In this document: positions 8,866-17,786 of the stretch, piece after piece
How positions within the stretch are numbered: the stretch's first letter is position 1
Layout: each line of letters opens with the position of its first letter
Translations under genes and position numbers: made by a program
Notes under the pieces: model-generated
What the model was told of the DNA's origin: nothing
Database searches by the model: none
Seen by the model: the letters and a program-made list of their open reading frames with translations, nothing else
Source: Streptomyces hirsutus
GTDB taxonomy: Bacteria > Actinomycetota > Actinomycetes > Streptomycetales > Streptomycetaceae
Assembly: GCF_001418415.1 (NCBI RefSeq)
Contig: NZ_LIQT01000144.1
Span: 24,859 to 78,303 of the forward strand
DNA length: 53,445 nucleotides
Direction of reading: 5' to 3'

Positions 8866-8905
8866 GCAGGTGTCTCCTGTGAGTGGTGAGGCCGGGTCGA
8901 GCGCG

Positions 8906-9634
8906 TCAGTCGGCGCTGTCGTGGTCGGAGAGGTAACGGCGCCGGATCTCCTCGTCGCCGTCCGCGGAGTTGCCGCTGGCGACGAGTTCGCCGCGGCGCA
9001 TCAGGTACCAGCGGTCGGAGGCGCCGAGGGCCCGGCGCGCCTGCTGCTCCACCAGCAGGACCCCGATGTCCAGCGTGGTGGCCGCTTCGCGGAGTGCCGC
9101 GAGGAGCCGGTCGACCACGATCGGTCCCAGGCCCAGGGAGAGTTCGTCGGCGAGCAGGACCTTCGGCCGCCGGGCGAGCGCGCGGCCGAGGGTGAGCATC
9201 TGCTGTTCGCCGCCGGAGAGGAGTCCGGCCCGGCGGTCCAGCAGTTTGCCCAGTTCGGGGAAGACCTCGACGGCCGGCTCGATGCCGCCGCTGCCCAGGA
9301 GCAGGTTGTCCCGTACCGACATCGACATGATCACGGAGCGTTCCTCGGGCACGAAGCCGAGGCCGGCCGCCGCCCGTTTGTGCAGGCCGCCGGTGAGCGG
9401 TGAGCCGAACCAGCTGATCTCCCCGCCCAGCGGGCGCAGCTCGCCGGCGAGCGTCAGCAGGGTGGTCGACTTGCCGGCGCCGTTGGGCCCGAGCAGCGCG
9501 ACGATCTCGCCGGCGCGGACCTCGATGTCCAGCCCGCGGACGACGGCGAGGTCGCCGTAGCCGGCGACCAGCGACGTCGCCCGCAGGGCGGCGGCTCGTG
9601 CCGTGCCGGGCTCGGTGTGGGCGACTGCAGTCAC
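8906..9634 (-). CDS. livF: ABC transporter ATP-binding protein, LivF-like
   Basis: This is the second ATPase of the branched-chain-type importer. From the GTG at 9634 it has 242 residues, with Walker A GPNGAGKST (49-57), signature LSGGE (139-143) and Walker B VLLADE (159-164). The GTG start is preferred because GAGGGAG lies just upstream. A longer in-frame start would run into the operator at 9703-9724 and lacks a ribosome site. It pairs with the LivG domain of the fusion encoded 40 bp downstream. The Walker B motif reads ADE-LSLGLGP, typical of LivF. Confidence 0.93.
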   Translation of the reverse strand: MTAVAHTEPGTARAAALRATSLVAGYGDLAVVRGLDIEVRAGEIVALLGPNGAGKSTTLLTLAGELRPLGGEISWFGSPLTGGLHKRAAAGLGFVPEERSVIMSMSVRDNLLLGSGGIEPAVEVFPELGKLLDRRAGLLSGGEQQMLTLGRALARRPKVLLADELSLGLGPIVVDRLLAALREAATTLDIGVLLVEQQARRALGASDRWYLMRRGELVASGNSADGDEEIRRRYLSDHDSAD

Positions 9635-9702
9635 GTCATCTCCCTCAGCGGTGGTGGAGCCGGGTGCGCTGCCATGACGTGGTGGTGGGCGGCGCGCACA
9701 GC

Positions 9703-9724
9703 GCAATAAACGTTGTTTGGTTTT
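9703..9724. promoter_or_regulatory. island operator copy 3
   Basis: Read on the minus strand the core is AACCAAACAACGTTTATTGC. It lies about 70 bases upstream of the livF start, on the livF side of the divergent livF/lipoprotein promoter region. A separate copy (9820-9841) serves the plus-strand gene. Confidence 0.78.
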
Positions 9725-9819
9725 ACGCCCGCCGCAAGTTGGGCGCAAGGTCTATGCACGGCTGGATTTTCGCTACACCTGGCGTGAACGCATCCCTTGA
9801 TGCCTCGAGCCTTGCACCA

Positions 9820-9841
9820 TTAACCTAACTACGTTTCGTTA
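9820..9841. promoter_or_regulatory. island operator copy 4
   Basis: Core AACCTAACTACGTTTCGTTA, a good palindrome flanked by TTAA. It is 38 bases upstream of the ATG of the substrate-binding lipoprotein at 9880. The 245-bp gene-free region 9635-9879 thus carries two operators about 117 bp apart, one for each divergent operon. Confidence 0.78.
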
Positions 9842-9879
9842 TGTGTGGCAAGGACTCTGTCTCCTAGGGCAAGGACCCC

Positions 9880-11064
9880 ATGAAGCGAAGACTGTTCTCC
9901 ACTCTCGCCGTAGCCCCTCTCCTCCTCGGTTCGCTGGCCGCCTGCGGCGGCTCCGACTCCGGCTCCGCCGCCGCCGAGGGCCCGATCAGGATCATGTCGA
10001 TCGGCTCCTTCGAGACGCCCGTCTTCTCCACCCCCCAGGTCGAGACGGCGCTGCGGGCGAAGATCGCCGACATCAACGCGAACGGCGGCATCGACGGACG
10101 CGAGGTCGTCCTCAAGGTCTGCAACGACAAGTTCGACCCCAACGAGGCGACCTCCTGCGCGCAGCGCGCGGTGTCGGACGGCATGGTCGCCGTGGTCGGG
10201 GGCGCCTCCCCGTTCTCCCCGCAGTTCCTGCCGGTCCTGGAGGCCGCGAAGATCCCGCTGGTGGCCGGGAGCGCCAGCTCGGGCGCGGTGGAGCTGCAGA
10301 GCGAGGTCTCCTTCCCGGTCAACGCGGGCGCACCCGGCATGTCGATCGGCACCGGCCGCCTCGCCGCCGAGGCGGGCCCCTCCACCGTCGTCATCGCCTC
10401 CGACAACGAGGGCTCGCAGACCGGCGCGGACCTGAGCATCCAGGGCGCCGAATCGGCCGGCGCCAAGATGACCAAGATCACGATGAAGCTGGGCGCCCCG
10501 GACGTCTCGGCGACCGTCGCCCGCGCCCTGCAGATGAAGCCCGACGCCATCGCCCTGCAGATCGTCACCGAGGACGCGCTGAAGGTGGTCAAGAGCCTGC
10601 GCCAGTCCGGCTACAAGGGCGCGCTCACCGCCCCCGGCTCTCTCTTCCCGCCGGCCAGCATCGAGGCGCTCGGCGAGTTCGCCGAGGGCGTCCGGATGAC
10701 CAGCCGGGTCGTGCCGCCCACGTCCACGGACATCCCCCAGGTCAAGGAGTTCCTCGACCAGATGGCCGCCGAGGACCCCGAGGCCCAGACCGACGACCTC
10801 GCCCTCAACGCCTGGACCGGCATGTACCTGCTGGCCGAGGTGCTGAAGGGCCACGAGATCACCGACGGCGCCTCCGTGATCTCGGCCTTCGATGCCATCG
10901 AGAAGCCGATCGAACTCGGCACCGCCCCGGACTACACCGGCGTGCCCGCGACACCGGACTCCAAGAGCTACCCCCGGGTGCCGCGGTTCGCCACGGTCGG
11001 CAGCGCCGTCAAGGACGGCGAGATCGTCCGTGACGGAGACTTCTTCAACCCGCTCGAGCTGTGA
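9880..11064 (+). CDS. ABC transporter substrate-binding lipoprotein (branched-chain amino acid type)
   Basis: This 394-residue protein has a lipoprotein signal peptide (MKRRLFSTLAVAPLLLGSLA, then lipobox LAAC with the acylated Cys at about 22). A periplasmic-binding type I fold follows, starting GPIRIMSIGSFETPVFS. CNDKFDPNEATSCAQRAVSD near residues 82-101 is shared almost unchanged with the binding proteins at 12315 and 45576. It is anchored outside the membrane and would hand ligand to the LivHMG/LivF transporter transcribed divergently. The start has AAGGA upstream. Its stop overlaps the GTG of the following SDR. Confidence 0.93.
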   Translation: MKRRLFSTLAVAPLLLGSLAACGGSDSGSAAAEGPIRIMSIGSFETPVFSTPQVETALRAKIADINANGGIDGREVVLKVCNDKFDPNEATSCAQRAVSDGMVAVVGGASPFSPQFLPVLEAAKIPLVAGSASSGAVELQSEVSFPVNAGAPGMSIGTGRLAAEAGPSTVVIASDNEGSQTGADLSIQGAESAGAKMTKITMKLGAPDVSATVARALQMKPDAIALQIVTEDALKVVKSLRQSGYKGALTAPGSLFPPASIEALGEFAEGVRMTSRVVPPTSTDIPQVKEFLDQMAAEDPEAQTDDLALNAWTGMYLLAEVLKGHEITDGASVISAFDAIEKPIELGTAPDYTGVPATPDSKSYPRVPRFATVGSAVKDGEIVRDGDFFNPLEL

Positions 11065-11794
11065 GCATGGACGCCGTCGTCGTCACCGGGGGTGCCAGCG
11101 GCATCGGCGCGGCCACCTGCCGGTACCTCGCCGAACAGGGCTACCGGGTGGTCGTCGCCGATCTGCAGCGCGAGGAGGGTGAGCGGCTGGCCGGCGAACT
11201 GGACGGCCTGTTCGTCCACCACGACGTCGGGGAACCCCGGTCCTGGAACGCGCTCATGACCGCGGCGGTGGACCGCTTCGGTCCGCTGTACGCACTGGTG
11301 GCCGCCGCCGGGTTCAAGAGCGAGTACCTCCTGGAGAGCCCGCCCGACCCGGTCCTGTTCCACCGCACCGCCACGGTCAACCAGCTCGGGGTGATCCTCG
11401 GGGTCCAGATCGTCGGAGAGCACTTGCGGGAGCAGGGGCGGGGCTCGATCGTCAACATCGCCTCCGGTGCGGCGATGCCACCGGCGCAGAGCCCCGACCT
11501 CGCCTACGTCAGCACCAAGTGGGGGTGCGCGGGATCAGCCGGGTCGCCGCGCGCCGGCTCGCGCCGCACGGTGTACGGGTCAACACGGTGCTGCCCGGAC
11601 TGGTCCGCACCCCGATGATCGCCGGTATCACGGAAAGGGATCCCCGCCGGGTCGCGGCCGTCGAGGCGGCGATCCCGATGGGGCGGATGGGCCGGCCGGA
11701 CGAGATCGCCCGGGCGGTGTACTTCTTCGTCTCCGAACTCGGCTCGTACGCCACCGGCGCCGAGCTGGTCGTCGACGGGGGGTCCCTCGCCTGA
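11061..11794 (+). pseudogene. short-chain dehydrogenase/reductase split by a one-base frameshift
   Basis: The first frame (GTG 11061 or ATG 11067) encodes an SDR N-terminus with TGGASGIG (9-16), NIASG and YVSTK (Y149, K153). Just after the Trp that follows, the frame is lost at a run of five G (11521-11525). The next frame continues the family sequence without a gap: GVRGISRVAARRLAPHGVRV, TVLPGLVRTPM and a final GAELVVDGG. One extra G in the run would restore a 244-residue protein of normal SDR length. This is either a genuine inactivating deletion or a sequencing error in a homopolymer. It is coupled to the lipoprotein gene by a GTGA overlap. Confidence 0.85.
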
Positions 11795-11805
11795 GGGGCC
11801 CGGCA

Positions 11806-11886
11806 CACGGTGGGGCGGTGCGGCCCAGGGGACGCGGGGCCGGGGATGTCCCCGGTCCGGTCCGGTGGCCGCACCGCCCCACCGTG
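11806..11886 (+). terminator. long hairpin after the SDR
   Basis: A perfect 20-bp stem (CACGGTGGGGCGGTGCGGCC at 11806-11825 with its complement at 11867-11886) encloses a 41-base loop that itself contains complementary GGGGCCGGGGA/TCCCCGG segments. It begins 12 bases after the SDR stop. Confidence 0.75.
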
Positions 11887-11973
11887 TTCTCCGGCTCCAC
11901 CGCTGGAGGACCGCGCGCGGGCACCTGAGCCGCGTGGGGGCGTCACGGCCCGCCCGCCCGCCGGCACCCGCAC

Positions 11974-12011
11974 GGCAGAGGGGCCCGGGGTTCTCTCCGG
12001 GCCCCTCTGCC
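11974..12011. terminator. 15-bp stem hairpin
   Basis: A perfect stem, GGCAGAGGGGCCCGG with CCGGGCCCCTCTGCC, around an 8-base loop (GGTTCTCT). It lies midway between the converging genes and is probably a bidirectional terminator. Confidence 0.65.
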
Positions 12012-12244
12012 GCACCCACGGCAGGCCCACCGGCCGGCAGGACCGCGCACGGCGGTCCGGGCCCGCCTCTGCCGTCGCCGCGGTGGCGGTGGGCGCGAAA
12101 CCGGCGGCACCTGGTGCTGCCGGGTCCAGTCGCAGCGGTACGGGCGGCCTGGCGACGTACCACGCGGGCAGACGGCCGGACAGGCCGCGCACCATGGCGT
12201 CGACGGGCTGCCGGTCCCTGCACGGGCGGGCCGCCCCACCGCAC

Positions 12245-12285
12245 GGCGGACGGCCGGTGGCCGCCCCGCCCACCGGCCGTCCGCC
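12245..12285 (-). terminator. 16-bp stem hairpin after the second lipoprotein gene
   Basis: A perfect stem, GGCGGACGGCCGGTGG with CCACCGGCCGTCCGCC, around a 9-base loop. It sits 30 bases beyond the stop of the minus-strand gene ending at 12315. Confidence 0.72.
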
Positions 12286-12314
12286 GCGATGTTGTCATGT
12301 CCCGCCTGTGCGGG

Positions 12315-13502
12315 TCAGCCCTCCAGCGGGTCGAAGAACTCGCCGTCCGGGACGATCCTGCCGTCCTTGATGGTGCTCGGCATCACCTTGAAGACCGCGA
12401 CGCGCGGGTAGTCCTTGTGCGGCACGTCGCCGCCGAGGCCCGGGTAGTCGGAGTAGATGCCGAACAGGTCCACCGGCTCGGCGATGTCCGAGAGGGCGTC
12501 GATGACCGACTGCCCGTCAGTGACCTTCTTGCCGCCCAGGATGCCGGGCAGGGCACGCACGGAGAGCCAGCCGTTGAGGCTGATGTCGTCGATGGGCGCG
12601 TCGGCCTTCAGGGCGTGCACCTCCTTGTTGAACTGCGCGATCATCTTGTTCTCGGTGTACGACGAGGGAAGGCCGCGGCCGGCGAGCACGATGCCCTCCG
12701 CCTTGTCGCCGAGCGCCTTGATCGAGGCCGGGTTGACGATCGACGCCGGGCCGGTGATGGGGCCCTTGAACCCGTTCTCGCGCAGGGCCGACACGATGCG
12801 CGTCGCGGTGTCGCCGGAGGCGGTGATGACGACCCCGTCGGGCTTCTGGTCGAGCACCTTGAGCGCGGTCGGGTTGTAGTCGGCGGCGGTGAGCGGGGCG
12901 ACGACCTCGGTCATGGCCCCGCCGGCGCGCTCGATGCCCTGCCCTGCCTGCTTGACGGAGGCACGGCTGGAGGCGTTGTCAGCGGGGACCACGACGACCT
13001 TGTCACCGCCGCGCTCCGCGGCCAGCCGGCCGGCGGCAATGACGAAGGCGCTCGAACCGGCGTTGATCGGGTAGAACGCGGCCTCCTCGCTCTCCGCGGT
13101 GCCGTCGCCGCCGCCGGGACCGATGAACGGGATCTTCGCCGCCTCCAGGACGGGGGCGAGCGCGGCCGTGTGCGGTGTCATGCCGCCGACGACCGCGGCG
13201 ACGCCCTCGCTGATCGCGCGCTGGGCGCAGGCGGTGGCCTCGTTGGGGTCGAACTTGTCGTTGCAGAAGGAGACCTTGAGCTTGCGGCCGTCGATTCCGC
13301 CTTCCTTGTTCACCGCGTCGACCGATGCCTGGATGGCGGTCTGCAGCTGGGGAATCGAGTAGACCGAGCTCTCGAAGGAGGCGATCGACATGATCTTGAT
13401 GGGGCCTTCGGCGCCCGCCTCGGAGCTGGAGGCGCCCCCTCCGCACGCGGTGAGCGGCAGGGCCAGGGCGAGCAGCGCGGCGATTTTCGCAGAGCGGTGC
13501 AT
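12315..13502 (-). CDS. ABC transporter substrate-binding lipoprotein (second copy)
   Basis: From the ATG at 13502 (AGGAG upstream) the protein has 395 residues. It has a lipoprotein signal ending LALALPLTAC, then GPIKIMSIASFESSVYSIPQ and the conserved CNDKFDPNEATACAQRAISE. It is homologous along its length to the binding proteins at 9880 and 45576. Like them it has no permease gene beside it, so it probably shares the LivHMG/LivF transporter. It lies 172 bp downstream of the FadH-like gene in the operon that begins at the E1 gene (17698), with a hairpin in the gap that may set its expression separately. Confidence 0.92.
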   Translation of the reverse strand: MHRSAKIAALLALALPLTACGGGASSSEAGAEGPIKIMSIASFESSVYSIPQLQTAIQASVDAVNKEGGIDGRKLKVSFCNDKFDPNEATACAQRAISEGVAAVVGGMTPHTAALAPVLEAAKIPFIGPGGGDGTAESEEAAFYPINAGSSAFVIAAGRLAAERGGDKVVVVPADNASSRASVKQAGQGIERAGGAMTEVVAPLTAADYNPTALKVLDQKPDGVVITASGDTATRIVSALRENGFKGPITGPASIVNPASIKALGDKAEGIVLAGRGLPSSYTENKMIAQFNKEVHALKADAPIDDISLNGWLSVRALPGILGGKKVTDGQSVIDALSDIAEPVDLFGIYSDYPGLGGDVPHKDYPRVAVFKVMPSTIKDGRIVPDGEFFDPLEG

Positions 13503-13557
13503 GGATGTCTCCTGATTGATCTGCTTGATCAGCAATGGTGGGTGGGAGCGGGCCGCT

Positions 13558-13584
13558 CTCCTGCCGCCGTTCGCGCGGCAGGAG
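13558..13584 (-). other. intercistronic hairpin before the lipoprotein gene
   Basis: A perfect 10-bp stem, CTCCTGCCGC with GCGGCAGGAG, around a 7-base loop in the 172-bp gap between the FadH-like gene and the lipoprotein gene. It may be an attenuator or an mRNA-stabilising element that adjusts binding-protein levels. Confidence 0.45.
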
Positions 13585-13674
13585 GGTCGAGCGGGCTCCG
13601 CGGATGCCGGACCGGTCCGATCCATGCGGGGTGGGCGGCCTCGGCCGCTGGGTCGCGGCCCCGGCCCGCCGTGC

Positions 13675-15642
13675 TCAGAACGTCTGTGCGAGCAGGGTCG
13701 CTTCGCGGGTGGCGGTGGTGACGCCGCGGGGGGCGATCACGTCACCGCAGGTGTGCACGGTGACGCCGAGCGCCTCGAGTTCGTGGACCAGCCCGTCGCG
13801 CGGCACGGGATGCACCCCGGCGACGACGACGTCGATGCCGGGCAGCACGCTCTCGACACCGTCGGGGTCGATGAGCGTGGCCTGTCCGTCCTCGTACGAC
13901 CTGAGGTCCCGGAAGGTCATCGCCGTGATGCGCGACGACCGGCGGAAGAGGTCCTGGTAGTCGAGCCGGTGGTTGTAACCGCTGTTGATGACCATCCGGT
14001 CGAACGGCGTCACGTAGACGACGTCGCGGCCCTCCAGTGCCAGTTTCTCCACCGCCACGCCGGCCGGGTTGTGCCCGGTGCGGTCCACGACCAGCACGTT
14101 CGCCCCCTCGGGGACGCCGTTCACGATCGCGTCGTCGACCGTGACGATCCCCGGGCGGTCCAGGCCGTGGGCGGCCAGGTCGTGCTCGGCACCGGTGGCC
14201 ACTACGACCTCGTCGACGTCCCTCGCCCGAATGTCGGCCGCGGTGAGCCGGCGTCCGTACTCGACCTCGACGCCCTCGTGCCGGAGTTCGTTCACCAGGT
14301 GGTCGACGGTGCCGAACAGTTCGGTGGCCCGGGTGCCGAGGAGGGCGCGCAGCCGACCGCCCGGCCGGCCGGTCGCCTCGACGATCCGTACGTCGTGGCC
14401 CCGTTTCGCCGCCACCTCGGCGGCCTGGAGGCCGGCGACTCCGGCGCCCACGACGAGAACGCGCTTGCGCCGCGACGGCGCCGGCAGGGCGGCGAACTGG
14501 GCCTCGCGGCCGAACTCCGGATTGTGCCAGCACTGCACGGCCTTGCCGTCCACGCGCCGGCTGTTGCACTCGGCGACCCGCACGCAGGTGCGGATGCGGT
14601 CCTCGTCGCCGCGCAGGATCTTGACGCCCATGTCCGGGTCGGAGAGGAAACCGCGGGTCATGCCGATCAGGTCGCACATCTCGTCGGCCAGCGCCCGCTC
14701 GGCCATGTCCGGGTCGACGATGCCGCCCACCCCGACGATCGGCACCCGGGCGTCGATCGCGTCGCGCAGGCCGCCGGCCAGTTCGAGGTCGTAGCCCTTG
14801 GGGTAGCGGAAGGAGGCCACCGACGGCTGGGAGTACGCCGGTGCCTTGGTGCCGATGGAGAGGTTCATGAAGTCGATCTGGCCGGTGTCCACCAGGCGCC
14901 TGGCGACGTCCTTGAGCTCCTCCACGGTGAGGCCGTTCTCGTCCTCGCGCAGGTGGTCGTCGGCGGTCATCCGCCAGCCCAGGATCCTGTCCTCGCCCAG
15001 TCCCGAGCGGACCGCTTCGAGCACCGCGGTGGAGAAGGCCAACTGCTCGCCCCACTCGTCGTCGCGGCCGTTTCCCCAGGGACTGTAGGACTGCTGCAGG
15101 AGGTAGCCGTGGGCACCGTGCAGTTCGAGCCCGTCCAGACCGGCCTCGCGGAACACCTCGGCCAGCCGGCCGTAGGCGTCGACCACCATCTGCACCTCGG
15201 CACCGGTCATCCGGTGGGCGGCCTCACCGAACTCGTCCTGGCCGCCGTTGAAGGACCACTCGGCGCGCTCGTCGAGCAGCACGTGCGAGCCGATCTGCCG
15301 GCCGAAGTTGACCACCTGCGGGGTGACCAGCGCGCCCTCCTCGTGCACGGCGTCGGCCAGCCGCTTGAGCCGGTCGACCACCGGCCACGGCCAGCCGTGG
15401 AACGGCTCGACGTTGACCGGCTGGGTGATGAGCAGCGCGGCTCCGCCCTTCGCGCGGCGGCGGCAGTAGTCGACGTAGGTCGTCTCGTCGCCGGCCGGGT
15501 GCCAGGGCGCCATGATGCTGTGTGCCGTGGTGATCATCCGGTTGCGGAGCACATGGCCGCGGATGGTCATCGGGCTGAGAAGACGGGCGTACTTCCCGTC
15601 CGCGCGGGGAGATGTCGGCTCAACGGCCGGGCTGGTCGTCAT
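13675..15642 (-). CDS. NADH:flavin oxidoreductase, 2,4-dienoyl-CoA reductase / trimethylamine dehydrogenase-like
   Basis: The 655-residue protein has an Old-Yellow-Enzyme FMN barrel (about 18-350, with HGAHGYLLQQSYSPWGN near 175-191). An Fe-S cysteine region and a Rossmann FAD/NAD domain follow (VLVVGAGVAGLQAAE at about 395). Such enzymes reduce enones or dienoyl-CoAs; BaiCD and BaiH of the bile-acid pathway belong here. The Fe-S motif reads C353-x2-V356-x2-C359-x11-C371, so the second of four expected cysteines is Val. The cluster may be absent or altered. It lies 55 bp downstream of the fused E1 gene and has AGGAG upstream of its ATG. Two related reductases lie at 22628 and 24656. Confidence 0.9.
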   Translation of the reverse strand: MTTSPAVEPTSPRADGKYARLLSPMTIRGHVLRNRMITTAHSIMAPWHPAGDETTYVDYCRRRAKGGAALLITQPVNVEPFHGWPWPVVDRLKRLADAVHEEGALVTPQVVNFGRQIGSHVLLDERAEWSFNGGQDEFGEAAHRMTGAEVQMVVDAYGRLAEVFREAGLDGLELHGAHGYLLQQSYSPWGNGRDDEWGEQLAFSTAVLEAVRSGLGEDRILGWRMTADDHLREDENGLTVEELKDVARRLVDTGQIDFMNLSIGTKAPAYSQPSVASFRYPKGYDLELAGGLRDAIDARVPIVGVGGIVDPDMAERALADEMCDLIGMTRGFLSDPDMGVKILRGDEDRIRTCVRVAECNSRRVDGKAVQCWHNPEFGREAQFAALPAPSRRKRVLVVGAGVAGLQAAEVAAKRGHDVRIVEATGRPGGRLRALLGTRATELFGTVDHLVNELRHEGVEVEYGRRLTAADIRARDVDEVVVATGAEHDLAAHGLDRPGIVTVDDAIVNGVPEGANVLVVDRTGHNPAGVAVEKLALEGRDVVYVTPFDRMVINSGYNHRLDYQDLFRRSSRITAMTFRDLRSYEDGQATLIDPDGVESVLPGIDVVVAGVHPVPRDGLVHELEALGVTVHTCGDVIAPRGVTTATREATLLAQTF

Positions 15643-15697
15643 ACGTCTCTCCTGTCGGAAAGCCCGCCGTGCCAGAGGGCCTGAACGGCCTGGCCGG

Positions 15698-17698
15698 CTA
15701 GACGGCGAGGATTCTGCGGATCGCGGCTTCGATGTCGCGCTGCCCGACCACCCACTGCTTCTCCAGGGCGGGGGCGTAGGGCGCGGGGGTGAAGGGCGCC
15801 CCCACCCGCACCACGGGGGCGTCGAGCGTCCAGAACCCCTCGTCGACGGCGCGGGCGGCGATCTCGGCGCCGATGCCGAAGTCGAGGACGGCCTCGTGCG
15901 CGATCACCAGCCTGTTGGTCTTCGCGAGGGAGCCCAGGACGGTCTCCCAGTCGATGGGGGCCACGGTGCGCATGTCGACGACCTCGACCGAGATGCCCTC
16001 GGCGGCCAGCGACTCGGCGACGGCGAGGCTCTCGCGCACCATGCGCGAGACGCTGACGACGGTCACGTCGGTGCCCTCGCGGAGCACCTTCGCCTTGCCG
16101 ATCGGGACGACGTGGTCGGGCGAGAACCCCGGGCCGGACTTCTCGTAGAGGAGACGGTGCTCGATGACGACGACCGGGCTGTCCTCGTGGATGGCGCTGC
16201 GCAGCAGTCCGTATGCGTCGGCCGGGGTCGAGGGCATCACGACCTGCAGACCGGGGATGTGTGCGAGGAGCGCCTCGATCGCCTGGGAGTGCTGGGCGCC
16301 CGAGGAGCGGCCGGCGCCGAACTGAGTGCGGATGGTGAGCGGCACGCTCACCTTGCCGCCGGTCATGTACCGCAGCTTGGCGGCCTGGTTCATGATCTGG
16401 TCCAGGCAGACGGCGACGAAGTCGGAGTACATGATCTCCACCACCGGCCGCATGCCGGCCATGGCGGCGCCCACGCCCGCCCCGATGATGGCGCTCTCGG
16501 CGATCGGGGTGTCGCGCACCCGGCCCGGGAAGTCGGCGGCCAGGCCGCGGGTCAGGCCGAAGACGTTGCCGCCCTCGCCGACGTCGATGCCGGCCACGAA
16601 AACGGACGGGTCGTGCTCCAGTTCGTGACGCAGGGCGGCCTTGACCGCGCGGCTGTAGCGGACCGGTTCGGCGTCGGCGGGCAGCGCGGGCTCGGTGACG
16701 GCCCTGGTGGGTGTGCGGATGTACTCGAACAGGTCGCCGGCCGACGGTTCCCGTCCGGCCTTCGCGGACTCCACGGCCCGCTCGATCTCCTCGGTGACCG
16801 ACGCGTGCACGGCCGCGATGTCGGCCTCGCTCGCGCCGCCCGCCCGCAGCCGTTCCTCGGCGAGCAGGATCGGGTCGCGCTTCGCCCAGGCCGCCGCGAG
16901 TTCTTTGTCGCGGTACTTCAGCGGGTCGCCCTCGTAGTGGCCGCGGGCGCGGAACGTCACGGCCTCGACGAACGCCGGGCCCTCACCGCGGCGTACCGCC
17001 GCCACGATGTCCTCCATCGCGTCCGCCATCTCCGTCACGTCGTTGCCGTCGAGACGGTGGAAGGACATGCCGTAGGCGGTGGCGCGGGCCTCCATGAGGC
17101 CGGGTGCCTTGAGGTGGGTACTGGAGAACTCGGAGAACTGGTTGTTCTCGCAGAGCAGGATCAGCGGCAGCCGCCAGTCGCCGGCGAGGGTGGCGCCCTC
17201 GTGGAAGGCGCCGGTGCTGGTGGCCCCGTCGCCGAAGTAGCTGACCGCGACCTTTCCGTCGCGGCGCAGCAGCGCCGCGGTGGCGGCTCCGGCAGCGATC
17301 GGCACTCCGGCGCCGACGATGCCGTTGGCGCCGAAGATGCCCAGCGCCGGGTCGGCGATGTGCATGGAGCCGCCGCGGCCGTGGTTGGTCCCGGTCTCCC
17401 GGCCGAAGAGTTCCGCGAAGGCGCCGGAGAGGTCGAGGCCCTTGGCCAGTACGTGCCCGTGCCCCCGGTGGGTGGAGGTGATGACGTCGTCGGGCCGCAG
17501 TGCCGCCGCGGTCCCGACGGGCACGGCTTCCTGGCCGACCGAGAGGTGCACGAACCCGCGGATCACGCCGTCGCGGTAGAGCGCGGCGGCCCGGTCCTCG
17601 AACATCCGGATGCGCAGCATCTCGCGGTGGAGGTGGGCCAGGTCCGTCCGGTGTCCGGGGCTCGGGTGCGAACGGAGCTTCTCTTGGACGTGTGTCAT
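15698..17698 (-). CDS. thiamine-diphosphate dehydrogenase E1, alpha and beta subunits fused
   Basis: From the ATG at 17698 (GGGAGC upstream) the protein has 666 residues. Residues 1-320 match the E1 alpha subunit (RMFEDRAAALYRDGVIRGFVH, and a TPP motif running from GDGATSTGAFHE at 156 to ENNQ at 184). Residues about 335-666 match the beta subunit (YSRAVKAALRHELEHDPSVF, PIAESAIIGAGVGAAMAGMRPVVEIM). Such E1s decarboxylate 2-oxoacids or acetoin and pass the acyl group to a lipoyl E2. No E2 or E3 gene is present in the window, so the acceptor is unknown. It is the first gene of an operon with the operator at 17787-17808. Confidence 0.92.
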   Translation of the reverse strand: MTHVQEKLRSHPSPGHRTDLAHLHREMLRIRMFEDRAAALYRDGVIRGFVHLSVGQEAVPVGTAAALRPDDVITSTHRGHGHVLAKGLDLSGAFAELFGRETGTNHGRGGSMHIADPALGIFGANGIVGAGVPIAAGAATAALLRRDGKVAVSYFGDGATSTGAFHEGATLAGDWRLPLILLCENNQFSEFSSTHLKAPGLMEARATAYGMSFHRLDGNDVTEMADAMEDIVAAVRRGEGPAFVEAVTFRARGHYEGDPLKYRDKELAAAWAKRDPILLAEERLRAGGASEADIAAVHASVTEEIERAVESAKAGREPSAGDLFEYIRTPTRAVTEPALPADAEPVRYSRAVKAALRHELEHDPSVFVAGIDVGEGGNVFGLTRGLAADFPGRVRDTPIAESAIIGAGVGAAMAGMRPVVEIMYSDFVAVCLDQIMNQAAKLRYMTGGKVSVPLTIRTQFGAGRSSGAQHSQAIEALLAHIPGLQVVMPSTPADAYGLLRSAIHEDSPVVVIEHRLLYEKSGPGFSPDHVVPIGKAKVLREGTDVTVVSVSRMVRESLAVAESLAAEGISVEVVDMRTVAPIDWETVLGSLAKTNRLVIAHEAVLDFGIGAEIAARAVDEGFWTLDAPVVRVGAPFTPAPYAPALEKQWVVGQRDIEAAIRRILAV

Positions 17699-17786
17699 CG
17701 TGCTCCCTGTCCTCGCGGGATCGAATCGCGGCGTCCGTTGCGGACCGCAGTCGCGATCGGGCTCACTGTGACACAGGACGAGGGAC

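Larger units (their letters stand above)
11795..12314. other. gene-free convergent region with three hairpins
   Basis: This 520-base stretch lies between the plus-strand SDR and the minus-strand lipoprotein gene. I see no credible gene; open frames here are short or lack family signals. It holds three strong inverted repeats, listed separately, which probably terminate the two converging operons. Confidence 0.6.

Noticed and set aside
6319..8889. Plus-strand open frame of about 856 codons opposite the fused transporter
   Set aside because: Composition is rich in Gly, Asp, His and Arg with no motif. It mirrors the permease and ATPase codons on the other strand.
9748..9748. Upstream start for the LivF-like ATPase
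   Set aside because: The extra N-terminus would overlap the operator and has no homology; the GTG at 9634 has a good ribosome site.
11504..12298. Minus-strand open frames in the 520-bp gap
   Set aside because: Arg/Ala/Pro-rich translations without ribosome sites or family signals, crossing three strong hairpins and the end of the SDR gene.
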